DNA of 64,000 nt from positions 3,100,001 through 3,164,000 of the forward strand of contig CAWDUX010000002.1 in assembly GCA_963805605.1 (NCBI GenBank), given 5' to 3'. Both the position numbers and the translations under genes were made by a program. Positions within the stretch are counted from its first letter, which is position 1. Each line of letters starts with the position of its first letter. This document shows positions 52,489 through 62,074 of the stretch, piece after piece. Source of the stretch: Actinocatenispora sp963805605. Lineage in GTDB: Bacteria; Actinomycetota; Actinomycetes; Mycobacteriales; Micromonosporaceae. A model generated the notes under the pieces. That model did no database searches and was not told the origin of the DNA. It saw nothing but the letters and a program-made list of their open reading frames with translations.

Positions 52489-53204
52489 CTACATCCATCG
52501 GGTCATGCGTGTCGACGTGTCGACGCTGGTCCGGCAGGCGCGGGCCGGTGCGCCGGGGTTCGGCACAGTCACGGGCTCGTGGCGTACCGACCGCCATCCG
52601 TACTCGCGTCGTCGCGGGTCGAAGCTGATCGGCGCGTCCCGCACGACGTCGCTTCCGTCTGCGCCCGGGTGCGCAGTCGACGACGGTGTCCAAGGTGACC
52701 TCCGGGCCACGCTCAGACCGCTGCGACCCACCGCGATGCGCGCCACGGCTCGGCGCGCAGGGCCTCCTCGACCGTGCCGTCCCGGAGCCCCAGCACCACG
52801 GGAGCGGCCGGTGGACAGGAACGCCGACCCAGATATACCGGGTACACCGGCCGGCGCAGTGCGTCCTTCAGCCCGGCCAGCAGCTCCTCGTCGCCTTCCA
52901 GCGCAGCGAGGAAACCCGCGTCGGCCAGGTAGAAGCGGTACGACAGCGGCATCGACTCGGAGCCGTCGCGGGTCCGGGCGGTCTGGAAGTCGCGTTCCAG
53001 CCGTCCGGGCTGCTCGACCCGGACCCCGAACCGCAGACTGAGCAGGTCTTCGAGCGGATCGGTACGCCGCAGGCCCTTCGCAGCGGCGAGCATGCCGATG
53101 ACACCGCTCTTGCTGGGCCAGCGGTCTGTGTTGCGCCGTACGAAGCGGCTGCTGGTGCCCCACGACTGCAGGGGCGCAGCCAGATGCAGTAGCAGAACGG
53201 TCAT
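52489..53204 (-). pseudogene. cas5e: Cas5e (CasD) with two +1 frameshifts
   Basis: Cas5e caps the 5' handle of the crRNA in Cascade. The first frame reads TVLLLHLAAPLQSWGTSSRF then VRRNTDRWPSKSGVIGMLAA and PVYPVYLGRRSCPPAAPVVL, and stops at WRASRWVAAV. Removing one base (GTC TGA GCG near 52715) restores ERGPEVTLDTVVDCAPG. Removing another near 52665 restores ADGSDVVRDAPISFDPRRRE then YGWRSVRHEPVTVP. The resulting 237-residue protein has the normal size. The start ATG at 53204 is in the same frame as the end of cas7e as read here. Confidence 0.85.
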
Positions 53205-54344
53205 GCCGGCGTCTGCCAGTCGCTGCCCGATCAGCTCCCCGAGCGCCTGCACCGCGGTGTCGAAGCTGGTGCGCTCACCCAGCTCAGCCAGGACAGCGGC
53301 CCGCTCGCCGACCCCGATGCTCCAGCCGGCGACCGGCGTCTCGTCGTACGCCTCGTGGACTTCCTTGCCGTACTCGCTGAGCCGACGCAGCGAAGCCGCG
53401 ATGCGTCCGCCGGGCTCGTCGTCGCGTACCTGGTCCTCGAAAGCGCCGACCAGGTTCACCGACTGGGTGTCCCGCACGATGATGACGACCGCGTCGGGCA
53501 GCGTGCGGTTCGCGAAAGTGTTCTGCTTCCCACTGGGCATGCTGCACGTGAAGGCGCGCGTGAAGGCTTCCACGGCCCGGACGGTCGCTTCCGCATCACC
53601 GAGGTTCTCGCGGAGCCCATCGACGTTGACGGTGGCGTACCGGTACATCGTCGAGGAGTTGTACTCGACCGTACCGATCATTCCGGCGCCGGCATCCTCC
53701 TCATCGTCGGCCTTCTTGTGGTCGTCGACCGCGGTGAAGTAGTCGTATTCATTCGCGACCTTGTGCACGCTCAGCGCGTGCGCGACCTGTGCGGTGGCGT
53801 CGACGTTGAGGTCCGTGGCGTCGGCGACCATCCGGCCGAACAAGGAGATATCGATGGAGTGGCTACGGTCGGCGGCGGCCTTTGCCGTGCTTCTTGTCGA
53901 ATGCCAGCTTGCCGTCACCCGCTTCCCGGGCGCTTCTGGAGCCGCAGATTCGGCGAGGTTGACGACCTGGCTGTGGCTGAGGAACAGTCAGGTAGCCCGA
54001 CTCAGCTGCACCGTCGCCCTTGCGCGGCTTGGCTGTCTTGATGCCCGCTGCGGCAAGGACATCGGCGGCCAGTCCGGGGGCCCGATCGGTGAATTCCGGT
54101 GCCTGCTTGCCGATCTCGTCACCGATGAGTTCGACGACCCGCTTGGTACGCACACCCAGGTCGCTGTCGTCGAGGAACGACCCGAAGGCGTCCCTGGTCG
54201 CGCGCTTCCATGCCTGGCTGGACACCCGGGCGCGACGCACGCCGCCGTACACAGCGGATTTCGGGGACTTCCGGTATCGTCCCGGTTGATGTTGCTCGGC
54301 GGGACGGTCTGGATCACGTGGAAATCCACGATGGTGCGGGCCAC
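53201..54344 (-). pseudogene. cas7e: Cas7e (CasC) Cascade backbone with at least two frameshifts
   Basis: Cas7e forms the six-subunit backbone of Cascade. The GTG start at 54344 (GGAGG 6 nt before) gives ARTIVDFHVIQTVPPSNINR then DDTGSP. Two extra C's in a C-run near 54265 shift the frame before KSAVYGGVRRARVSSQAWKR. A second shift near 53987 (CTGACTGTTCC) precedes FLSHSQVVNLAESAAPEA. The rest (AAADRSHSIDISLFGRMVAD, AVDDHKKADDEEDAGAG, NSSTMYRYATVNVDGL, KQNTFANRTLPDAVVIIVRD) is open. Whether the gene ends at the ATGA overlap with cas5e or runs into it is unclear because a further indel is likely. Confidence 0.84.
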
Positions 54345-54382
54345 AGCATTCCTCCGGAAGATGTTGGTGAGACTGGGAAAGG

Positions 54383-55018
54383 TCACTGATCGGTGGACTT
54401 GGAGGTGCGATAGAAGTCGTGCCCCCACGCCAGCCGCACCTTGTTGGGCCCATCGGGGCGTTGCCAATCGACGAGTTGGTCGGCCAGGAGCCCGTAGTCG
54501 AGCGGGATCTTGTTGCTCCGGAGTAGCTGGACCATCCCCCGCGTGTGGTGCAGCAGTTCCTCAAGGCTGTCGGCGGTCCCGAGCACCTGGAAGCGTTTCA
54601 GCACAGCAGGACTGTCGGTGGGGTCCTTGGGCGTCAGCTGACGGATCGAGCGTCCCATGCCGTAACCCCGCTGGTGCATGCGCTCGCTCTGCGACTGCTG
54701 GTGCAGTGCATACAGGGTCATGCAGGCGTGGGCAGCGATCTCCTCGCGGGTGGGTTCGTCCCCGGAAGCTGAGTGTACGAACTCGTCGGCCAGAGTGAAT
54801 TCGAGAATGTCGTGGATCGCGCCGGGGGCTTTGCCTACGCCCCGGCGGAGCCGGGCCAGCGCTGCGGTTCCGAATGCCTGCTGGCCGGAGTTACTCGACA
54901 GGTAAGCCGTCTGGAGGCGACTGACACGCCGCGCGACCTCAGCGCCAACGGGGGACAGCGGCGCGACCCTGCCGGATGCGGTGGCTACCCCGGATGGTGA
55001 CTCGGTCTGCTCGCTCAT
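54383..55018 (-). CDS. cse2: Cse2 (Cas11e, CasB) Cascade small subunit
   Basis: A 211-residue helical protein present in two copies per type I-E Cascade, bridging Cas8e and the Cas7 belly and stabilising the R-loop. Recognisable parts are GQQAFGTAALARLRRGVGKA, EEIAAHACMTLYALHQQSQS then ERMHQRGYGMGRSIRQLTP, and DYGLLADQLVDWQRPDGPNK then VRLAWGHDFYR, which match the family ends. The ATG at 55018 overlaps the cas8e stop (ATGA). This gene is intact, unlike the five cas genes downstream of it. Confidence 0.92.
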   Translation of the reverse strand: MSEQTESPSGVATASGRVAPLSPVGAEVARRVSRLQTAYLSSNSGQQAFGTAALARLRRGVGKAPGAIHDILEFTLADEFVHSASGDEPTREEIAAHACMTLYALHQQSQSERMHQRGYGMGRSIRQLTPKDPTDSPAVLKRFQVLGTADSLEELLHHTRGMVQLLRSNKIPLDYGLLADQLVDWQRPDGPNKVRLAWGHDFYRTSKSTDQ

Positions 55019-56679
55019 ACTGGTACCTCACTTGCGGATCGTTCGGCAGCCTGGGCTGTGGTGTCGTCGGCGTTGATGAACGCATAGGGGAGGGCAGTGC
55101 GCAGGTTCTGCCAGAACCATTTCTGCGCATGGGACGAGGTCATCAGCCGTTTCCGTACGATGCGGCCAACCCATGCAGCGGGGTCCGCACTGTTCAGCAG
55201 ATCCTTGGCCAGCGCAGACACCGTGGATCGTGCCGTGACGTGCCAGACGACCTGGGCATCGGTCGGGTCGGTGCTGGCATCCAGGCGGCCCAGCCATCTA
55301 CGGAACTCGGTGTCGAGCTCCGCATACGCAAGTTCGGTGGCCCGGGACTTCGGGCCGTCCGGGTCACCGTTGGCTGCCTCGGCCAAATTGGCCGCGAGAG
55401 ATCCCAGTGCCCGGGCAGCGCCCTCTGCAGCAGCCACGCACGAGACTGCGGCACCGACAAGCTGGTTGGCGTTCTGCTGTAGCAGAACGGATCTCAACGA
55501 CAGGGCATCGTCGGTGATGTCCTCGGTTGTCGAACTCTGACTGCCGTACGTCATGCCGAGCGTCCGTATCCGTACCGGATAGTCGGCGCCGATCACATCC
55601 TCGCTGATCCTGCCCAACCATGCGAGGACGACCGGGGGCAGCACTGCAGCGGGCTCGCTGCCCTGGGCCTGAATCGCACCTGGTAGGAGTGAAGCAAGCC
55701 CTCGCCAGATCGCACGCGACGGATCATGCTCCTTGGGCATGTACACCAGAGCCTGACCGAGCTTCTTCTCCTGCGCCTGACTGCGCCGCCACGCGGTATG
55801 CGGTTCGACCCGGAACCTGTTCTGCGGTTTGAGTGGTTCCCCGATGCAGATGAGTACACCGGTCACGGCTCCATGGTCGTAGGCCAGGCGGATCCGGCGA
55901 CTCTGCCAGGTGTAAAGGTCGACCGGCCCGCGGTGAGGTCGGCCGCCCTGCTGCTCCTCTGCCGCGCCGACGGGGTCGCGCTCCCAGAACGGTGCGTCCG
56001 TGTTCGCCCAGCGGGCAAGATCCCCGTAATCACGTGCGATCAGGTTGAGCAGCAATGTCTCGCGCAGACTCGGCCCTTCCGGCAGCACTCCACCGAGCAG
56101 ACCGCACCATCCGACCCCGATCGAATAACCCTTGCCCTTCTTGACCCGAGGATCTCCGACCGCACCGGACTTGATCCCCGCTGGATCGAAAGCATGGCAG
56201 TGCACCAGCCAGCGGGCCGCCTCGGCGAAGGACATCGGCTTTTCGGGCCTCAGCCGCAGGGAGAAGAAAGGATGACCGTTGGGCACGTCGGCTATCAACC
56301 GAGCCAGTTCCGTCATCTCCCCCTTCTGCGTATGCAGGCCAGTGACCTGGAGGAAGGGCGTTTCGTGGTGCAGCAGATCGAAGCGCTGACGGTGCTGACC
56401 CAGATAGGTGATGATCGCGTCGTCAGGAAGTTTGGGCGCCGACCACAGGTCCTCCCAGTGGTCAAGGTCGCGGGGGCCGTCGACCGCACGGTGCAGGATC
56501 GCCAGCAGCAGGCGGGTGAGCGCGAAGACCTGCGTCGGCACCTCACCAACCAGTCCGGTCAGGTCGTTGGCCTGCTGAAACACCTCACGCAGCGACAGCT
56601 CCAGTACGGAGCCGTGTCGGTTCTGCGCCAGCAGCCACGGCCGATCGACAAGATCGAAGGACGTCTCGTCCTTGCTCAT
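55015..56679 (-). CDS. cas8e: Cas8e (Cse1, CasA) Cascade large subunit
   Basis: A 554-residue large subunit that recognises the PAM and recruits Cas3. The N-terminus SFDLVDRPWLLAQNRHG, LSLREVFQQANDLTGLVGEV and TRLLLAILHRAVDGP are family hallmarks; VGWCGLLGGVLPEGPSLRET, WERDPVGAAEEQ and PVDLYTWQSRRIRLAYDHGA follow, with the C-terminal four-helix bundle after about residue 370. I prefer the ATG at 56679 over 56700. First gene of the minus-strand cas operon; its promoter should be in the 287-bp gap shared with cas3. Complete and open. Confidence 0.94.
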   Translation of the reverse strand: MSKDETSFDLVDRPWLLAQNRHGSVLELSLREVFQQANDLTGLVGEVPTQVFALTRLLLAILHRAVDGPRDLDHWEDLWSAPKLPDDAIITYLGQHRQRFDLLHHETPFLQVTGLHTQKGEMTELARLIADVPNGHPFFSLRLRPEKPMSFAEAARWLVHCHAFDPAGIKSGAVGDPRVKKGKGYSIGVGWCGLLGGVLPEGPSLRETLLLNLIARDYGDLARWANTDAPFWERDPVGAAEEQQGGRPHRGPVDLYTWQSRRIRLAYDHGAVTGVLICIGEPLKPQNRFRVEPHTAWRRSQAQEKKLGQALVYMPKEHDPSRAIWRGLASLLPGAIQAQGSEPAAVLPPVVLAWLGRISEDVIGADYPVRIRTLGMTYGSQSSTTEDITDDALSLRSVLLQQNANQLVGAAVSCVAAAEGAARALGSLAANLAEAANGDPDGPKSRATELAYAELDTEFRRWLGRLDASTDPTDAQVVWHVTARSTVSALAKDLLNSADPAAWVGRIVRKRLMTSSHAQKWFWQNLRTALPYAFINADDTTAQAAERSASEVPV

Positions 56680-56966
56680 GCACAGTCCTTCGCGGTCCAC
56701 CGGGGATCACGCCCGGATGTTCAATCGGAAGTGCGTCGAACCGGGCCGCCGATAGCGGGCTACGACGGTGCGGAGCAACGCGCCCAGGGACAAAGATCGA
56801 CCGAGGGTCATGATCAGGTCACGGGCGCAGGTGCCATCTTCTACCGAATGCTGTCACGGGGACACCGTATGAACGGTTGAGGAAGTACGTCCGTTCGTCC
56901 GGGCTACCAGCGTGGACACGACAGGAGCTCGTGCGGTTCGTTGTGCACGACGCGAGGAGGTTGTGC

Positions 56967-59819
56967 GTGGGGACGCTGGTAACGGAACAGTTCGGCTGGC
57001 AGGCGGCGTGGGCGAAGTCGGTGTGGGACGAGAACAAGGTGGTGACGCATTGGCTGCCGCTGCATCAGCACCTGGACGACAGCGCTGCGGTCGCGGGACG
57101 GCTCGTCGACGAGTGGGTGCCACGTCAGGTCATCGCCCGCATCGCGGCGGATCTTCCGGACGGGGAGGCCGGCGTACGCACCCTGGCGCGCTGGCTGGCC
57201 GGCGTGCACGACGTCGGCAAGGTGAGCCCGGCGTTCGCGGTGCAGGTACGGCCGTTGGCCGACCGGATGCGCAACCATGGACTTGCCGCCTCACCAGTCC
57301 TGGAAGTGGCTCCGGAGCGCAGCCAGGTGCGCCACGAGCTCGTCGGTCATGCCGCAGTGCGTGACTGGCTCACGAAAGAGTTGAAGTTCAGCCCGCGGAA
57401 GGAAGCCGAGCAGTGGGCGGTGGTCGTCGGTGGCCACCACGGTGTGCCGCCGGACGATGAGCGCCTTCCGCTCATGCGGCATGCGACACTGGCCGGCACG
57501 GGGCCATGGGAGCAGGCACGATTCGCCATTCTGGCGCGGGCGACAGCTGCCGCAGGCGGTCCTGCAGTGCTGGAAAAGTACCGAGGCCTCCTGCTGAGCC
57601 GGCCCAGCCAGGTACTGCTCACCGCCATCGTCATCGTCGCGGACTGGATCGCGTCCAACTCTGACTACTTCCCCTTGCAGCCGATCAGTACGGCAGCCGA
57701 CCCGGTGACCCCGCTGGACGAGACCCTGGCCGCGGAGGAGACCCAGCGCCGCCTCGACACCGGATGGAAGTCACTGGCACTGCCGCCGCGCTGGGATCCG
57801 CAGCTTCCCGAAGCAGACGTCCACGAGCTGTTCCGGAGCCGGTTCATCGGCCCAGCAGACCGTACCGCCCGGCCCGTACAGGTCGCCACCGTCGAGGCGG
57901 CCCGGTCGCAGCCCGGAGCAGGACTGCTGATCGTCGAGGCGCCGATGGGCTCGGGGAAGACCGAAGCGGCCCTGCTGGCTGCGGAAACGTTGGCGGCCCG
58001 CTCGGGCGCCGGCGGCTGCTTCATCGCGCTGCCGACCCAGGCGACGACCGACGCGATGTTCAGCCGGGTCAACGCCTGGCTGGAAGCCCTGCCGAAGAAC
58101 GCCGACGGCTCGCCGGTCAGCGTGACGCTGGCGCACGGCAAGGCAGCGCTGAACGACGAGTTCGGCGGGCTTGTGCGTGCGGGCAACGAGGTCTGCGTCG
58201 GCATGGACGAGGAGGGCGGCGACGGCGAGCTGATCGCGCATCGGTGGCTGCGCGGAAACAAGCGGGGACCGTTGGCGTCGTTTGTGGTGGGCACGATCGA
58301 TCAGGTGTTGTTCGCCGGACTGAAGAGCAGGCACCTGATGCTCCGTCACCTGGCTCTGGCCGGCAAGGTGGTCATCATCGACGAGGTGCACGCCTATGAC
58401 GTGTACATGTCGCAGTACCTGCATCGGGTGCTGCACTGGCTCGGCGCGTACCGGGTGCCGGTGGTGCTGCTGTCCGCCACGCTGCCGGCCGGTCGCCGCG
58501 CCGAGCTGCTGCGGGCATACAACAGCGGCACCGGCCAGGAACCGGCCACGGTGTCCACTGAGGACCCCGGGTATCCAGTGGTGCTCGCGTCCGGTCAGCC
58601 ACCACGCCCGGTACCGGCGTCGACGCAGGCGCTGCCGATCCAGCTCGACCACCTGGCCGACGACCTGGACACCCTCGTCGCGTACCTGCGCGAACATCTT
58701 GCCGACGGCGGCTGCGCGGTCGTGGTGCGCAACACGGTGACCCGGGTACAGGAGACCGCGGACAGGCTGACCGCCGAGTTCGGCGAGGACGAGGTGACCG
58801 TCAACCATTCGCGCTTCCTCGCCTGCGACCGGGCCCGTACCGACCGCCGACTGGTCGACCGGTTCGGCCCGGCGCATACAGATGCCGCCCGACCGCTGCA
58901 CATCGTGGTCGCCTCGCAGGTGGTGGAGCAGTCCCTGGACGTGGACTTCGACCTGATGGTCACCGATCTCGCGCCTACCGACCTGGTGCTGCAGCGACTC
59001 GGGCGGCTGCACCGCCACCAGCGGGTACGCCCCGACCCTCTACATGCTGCCCGGTGCGCGCTGGTGGGCGTGGACGACTGGCACGCGACACCGGTGCAGG
59101 CGTTTCCGCATTCCCGTCGCATCTACAACGCGTACACCCTGCTGCGCGCGGCGGCGTTGCTCGGTCCGCAGTCCCGCGACCGCATCACGCTGCCCGAGGA
59201 CATCGCGCCGCTGGTGCAGCGGGCGTACGACGATCTGCCGCTGGGGCCGCCGGAATGGCAGCCGGCGATGGCGGACGCGGCGCGGGCGGCGGCGGACGAT
59301 GCCAGGGAACGTACGTCGCGGGCTGGCGACTTCCTGCTCGGTGAGGCGCCGCCGGACAAGGGCACCCTGGTCAACTGGGTCTACGCGGGTGTGGGCGACG
59401 TGGACGACAACCGGGTAGGTACGGCGAGGGGCACCGCTGTGGTACGCGACCGGGCCGATTCGCTGGAGGTGCTGGTCGTCCAGCGGGACGCGGACGGCGG
59501 GCTGCTCATCCCCGACTGGATCGAACGCCACGGCGGTCAGCAACTGCCGACGGACGAGGAGGTGCCGTACTGGCAGGCGCGGACCGTGCTGGCGTGCAGC
59601 CTGCGCCTGCCGCTGGCGCTGTGCCATCCCGGCGTCATCGGCGACGTGATCGACGCGCTGGAGGGTGACCGCATTGGCAGCTTCCAACAGTCCTGGCTAT
59701 TGAAGGGGCAGCTCGTACTGGCCCTCGACATGGAGCGGCAGGCGGTGATCCGGCACGGCGCGGCGAACTTCCACCTCACGTACGACCTGCGTCGCGGCCT
59801 GCTGCACGAGTCCCGGTGA
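56967..59819 (+). CDS. cas3: Cas3 helicase-nuclease, type I
   Basis: A 950-residue Cas3 that unwinds and degrades DNA marked by Cascade. The N-terminal HD nuclease has LARWLAGVHDVGKVSPAFAV and VVVGGHHGVPPDD; the SF2 helicase has Walker A VEAPMGSGKTEAALLAAETL, the DEVH box VVIIDEVHAYDVYMSQYLHR, motif III LLSATLPAG, and motif VI LVLQRLGRLHRHQRV. The C-terminal domain is complete. I chose the GTG at 56967, 7 nt after GAGGAGG, over an in-frame ATG at 56877. It is divergent from cas8e; the shared 287-bp gap must contain both promoters. Intact, so target degradation machinery is potentially available. Confidence 0.95.
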   Translation: MGTLVTEQFGWQAAWAKSVWDENKVVTHWLPLHQHLDDSAAVAGRLVDEWVPRQVIARIAADLPDGEAGVRTLARWLAGVHDVGKVSPAFAVQVRPLADRMRNHGLAASPVLEVAPERSQVRHELVGHAAVRDWLTKELKFSPRKEAEQWAVVVGGHHGVPPDDERLPLMRHATLAGTGPWEQARFAILARATAAAGGPAVLEKYRGLLLSRPSQVLLTAIVIVADWIASNSDYFPLQPISTAADPVTPLDETLAAEETQRRLDTGWKSLALPPRWDPQLPEADVHELFRSRFIGPADRTARPVQVATVEAARSQPGAGLLIVEAPMGSGKTEAALLAAETLAARSGAGGCFIALPTQATTDAMFSRVNAWLEALPKNADGSPVSVTLAHGKAALNDEFGGLVRAGNEVCVGMDEEGGDGELIAHRWLRGNKRGPLASFVVGTIDQVLFAGLKSRHLMLRHLALAGKVVIIDEVHAYDVYMSQYLHRVLHWLGAYRVPVVLLSATLPAGRRAELLRAYNSGTGQEPATVSTEDPGYPVVLASGQPPRPVPASTQALPIQLDHLADDLDTLVAYLREHLADGGCAVVVRNTVTRVQETADRLTAEFGEDEVTVNHSRFLACDRARTDRRLVDRFGPAHTDAARPLHIVVASQVVEQSLDVDFDLMVTDLAPTDLVLQRLGRLHRHQRVRPDPLHAARCALVGVDDWHATPVQAFPHSRRIYNAYTLLRAAALLGPQSRDRITLPEDIAPLVQRAYDDLPLGPPEWQPAMADAARAAADDARERTSRAGDFLLGEAPPDKGTLVNWVYAGVGDVDDNRVGTARGTAVVRDRADSLEVLVVQRDADGGLLIPDWIERHGGQQLPTDEEVPYWQARTVLACSLRLPLALCHPGVIGDVIDALEGDRIGSFQQSWLLKGQLVLALDMERQAVIRHGAANFHLTYDLRRGLLHESR

Positions 59820-59910
59820 GCTGCTGATGGTGGAGTCGTATCGTGTTGTTGCGTCGGGGAGGAGGTGGCAGGTGGACACCGCCGGGAGGTTCGCCGTACC
59901 GTCGGCGTGC

Positions 59911-59967
59911 CGAACCAAACCGATGCTAAAACGCTTCGCGGCCCGATAAACTCCCAGGTCAGCAAGT
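59911..59967 (+). promoter_or_regulatory. Leader of CRISPR array 2
   Basis: CAAACCGATGCTAAAACGC, GCCCGATAAAC, CAGGTCA and GCAAGT occur in the order and spacing of the array 1 leader, ending at the first repeat (59968). It begins about 90 bp after the cas3 stop. The two leaders face the cas genes from opposite sides. Confidence 0.85.
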
Positions 59968-60902
59968 GTCGTCCCCGCGCACGCGGGGCTGTTCCGTCGG
60001 GCTGACCGTGTTGCCACAGGCTCGAAATGCAGAATCCGTCGTCCCCGCGCACGCGGGGCTGTTCCGGCGAGCCCGGACGGTGGCCGACGGCGAGTGACGT
60101 CGTCCCCGCGCACGCGGGGCTGTTCCTGCGGCGGCGAAGGTGGCGGCGGGCACATGGTGTCGTCCCCGCGCACGCGGGGCTGTTCCCGGCAGGACGACCG
60201 GTGACATCCCACCGCTCGTCTCCGTCGTCCCCGCGCACGCGGGGCTGTTCCCTCATCAAACGCGCGGAGCCGACCGATAGGGCGTCGTCCCCGCGCACGC
60301 GGGGCTGTTCCCGCTACCGGATAGGTACCGATCCAGTCGAGTACGTCGTCCCCGCGCACGCGGGGCTGTTCCCGGGACCTGACGCACGCCGGAGCGCGCA
60401 GCCTGGCCGTCTTCCCCGCGCACGCGGGGCTGTTCCGCGATGCCTGTCCGATCGGCGGCGAGCCTGTCCCCGCGCAGTCTGTCCCCGCGCACGCGGGGCT
60501 GTTCCCCTCGCGCACCGAGCGTGTACACCAGCCGACCGGATGCGGTCTTCCCCGCGCACGCGGGGCTGTTCCTGCACAACGCGTGACACAGCGAGGCCGG
60601 GCCAGTCTTCCCCGCGCACGCGGGGCTGTTCCCCGGGCGGCCGTGCGTCGTCGACGGGCCAGTGAGCGAGTCTTCCCCGCGCACGCGGGGCTGTTCCCTG
60701 TGCGGCACCTCGAGACGCGGGACTTCCGACCGTGCACGCGGTCTGTCCCCGCGCACGCGGGGCTGTTCCCACTGCACGATGACCCGGCGTTACCAGCGGT
60801 GCCACACGCCGTCAGTCTTCCCCGCGCACGCGGGGCTGTTCCCGAGCCCACGACGTTGGGTTACTGCGAGTCGGGTCTTCCCCGCGCATGCGGGGTCCTT
60901 CA
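59968..60902 (+). CRISPR. Type I-E CRISPR array 2, 15 repeats, irregular
   Basis: Repeats read GTCGTCCCCGCGCA + CGCGGGGCTGTTCC on the plus strand. The seven leader-proximal repeats have GTCGT at their 5' end; most of the distal ones have GTCTT, and two (ending 60505 and 60769) read GTCTGT and are 29 nt. Spacer lengths vary more than in array 1: 42 nt for the first, 36-37 nt for two others. Next to the repeat ending at 60505 a partial copy of the repeat start (CTGTCCCCGCGCA) is duplicated. The last repeat (60875-60902) is degenerate. Transcription runs rightward. Confidence 0.95.
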
Positions 60903-60982
60903 CAAAGGCCAACGCTCCGCGAGCCTTTGGGCTGGCGGAGCGTTGGTCCGATTGGAAACTCGCTACGTTGCTGTGCGCTGCA

Positions 60983-61186
60983 TTACGAGTCGAATGAGCC
61001 GTTCTTGACCGTCGCGGCGAACGCTCGCCAAACAGATGGAGCAGCGATGAGTGCTGGGCCATCGGGGTTCTTGCTGTCGCGGATGGCGATGATATCGGGC
61101 AGGTTGCCCGCCACCTCGACGCACTCGCCGCCATTGCCGCCGGAGCGGGTCGACTTGCGCCAGATAGCATGACTCAGATCGATCAT
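60983..61186 (-). CDS. DUF397 domain protein
   Basis: A 67-residue DUF397 protein: IWRKSTRSGGNGGECVEVAG then NLPDIIAIRDSKNPDGPALI and SVWRAFAATVKNGSF is the entire, typical domain. DUF397 proteins pair with XRE regulators in streptomycete developmental loci (whiJ-like). The ATG at 61186 has GAAGAAGGAG upstream and its ATGA would overlap the end of the upstream XRE gene once that gene's frame is restored. Confidence 0.9.
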   Translation of the reverse strand: MIDLSHAIWRKSTRSGGNGGECVEVAGNLPDIIAIRDSKNPDGPALIAAPSVWRAFAATVKNGSFDS

Positions 61187-62035
61187 GTGAACTCCTTCTT
61201 CGCAAGTGGCGATCAGGTCTCTTGACTGGTCGGGGTCGAGCGACTTTGTCCCGCGCATCGCTGAACAAAGTGCCGTAGCGGGCCAGCTCTGCGGGCTTTT
61301 CCAGGTACAGCGCTCCGGTCTGGGTCTCGACATACACCACGTCAGACTGGTGCTCGTCAGGGAAACTCAGGATCAGGTACGGCCCCATCATGCCCGCGTG
61401 CGCACCTGCGTGGAAAGGCAGAATCCGCACGGTCACAGACATTCCCTCGATGGCATCCAGCAGCCGCTGCATCTGGCCGGCCATCAATTCAGCGACTACC
61501 GATGACGCGGCGGATGACGGTCTCGTTGAGTACGACCTCAAGTTGTGGTGGTGGCGGGTGTCTCGCGGGTCAGGACCGCTTGCCGCTCCATCCGAACCTT
61601 GACGGTCTGATCCACATCGGCGTCGTTGCGCGAGGCAGTGACGATCTCCCGGGTGTACTCCTCGGTCTGGAGCAGACCCGGGATCAGCTCACCGGCGTAC
61701 TGCCGCATCCGGGACGCGGTCTCCTCCAGACTGACGTATAGCTCGAACCAACTGGGGATGCTGTCACCGTAGGAGTGCCACCAGCCCTTGTTCCGTGACT
61801 CGTCTGCCAGCGCGATGAGCGCTCCGGTGAGCTCGTCATCAGCTTTGTAGAGCTGGCACATCGCCATCACGTCGGTCCTGCTGACCGGGACCTGGCCGTT
61901 CTCGATCCGGAAGAGTTTGGAGCGGGACCAACGGAACCTCTCCGTGACCTCCTCGACCTTCAATCCGTCAGCAGCGCGGAGCTGACGCAGTTCACGACCG
62001 AGCTGACGGCGGGGGACGGTGGATCCACTGACCAC
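61183..62035 (-). pseudogene. XRE regulator (DUF5753-like) with several +1 frameshifts
   Basis: The HTH is intact: SGSTVPRRQLGRELRQLRAA, EEVTERFRWSRSKLFRIENG and QVPVSRTDVMAMCQLY. The DUF5753-like C-terminus is present in pieces in different frames: AGELIPGLLQTEEYTREIVT; QLEVVLNETVIRRVIGS; AELMAGQMQRLLDAIEGMSV with GAHAGMMGPYLILSFPDEHQ and VVYVETQTGALYLEKPAELA; and SLDPDQSRDLIAT. Extra bases are near 61540, 61500 and 61246 (an A run), and probably one more near 61200. Removing four bases gives 283 codons ending in ATGA overlap with the DUF397 gene, the normal arrangement. As read, a truncated protein of about 165 residues would result. Confidence 0.83.
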
Positions 62036-62074
62036 TTTTCCTCCAATTTTTCTCGCTGCACCACGCACTCAAAG

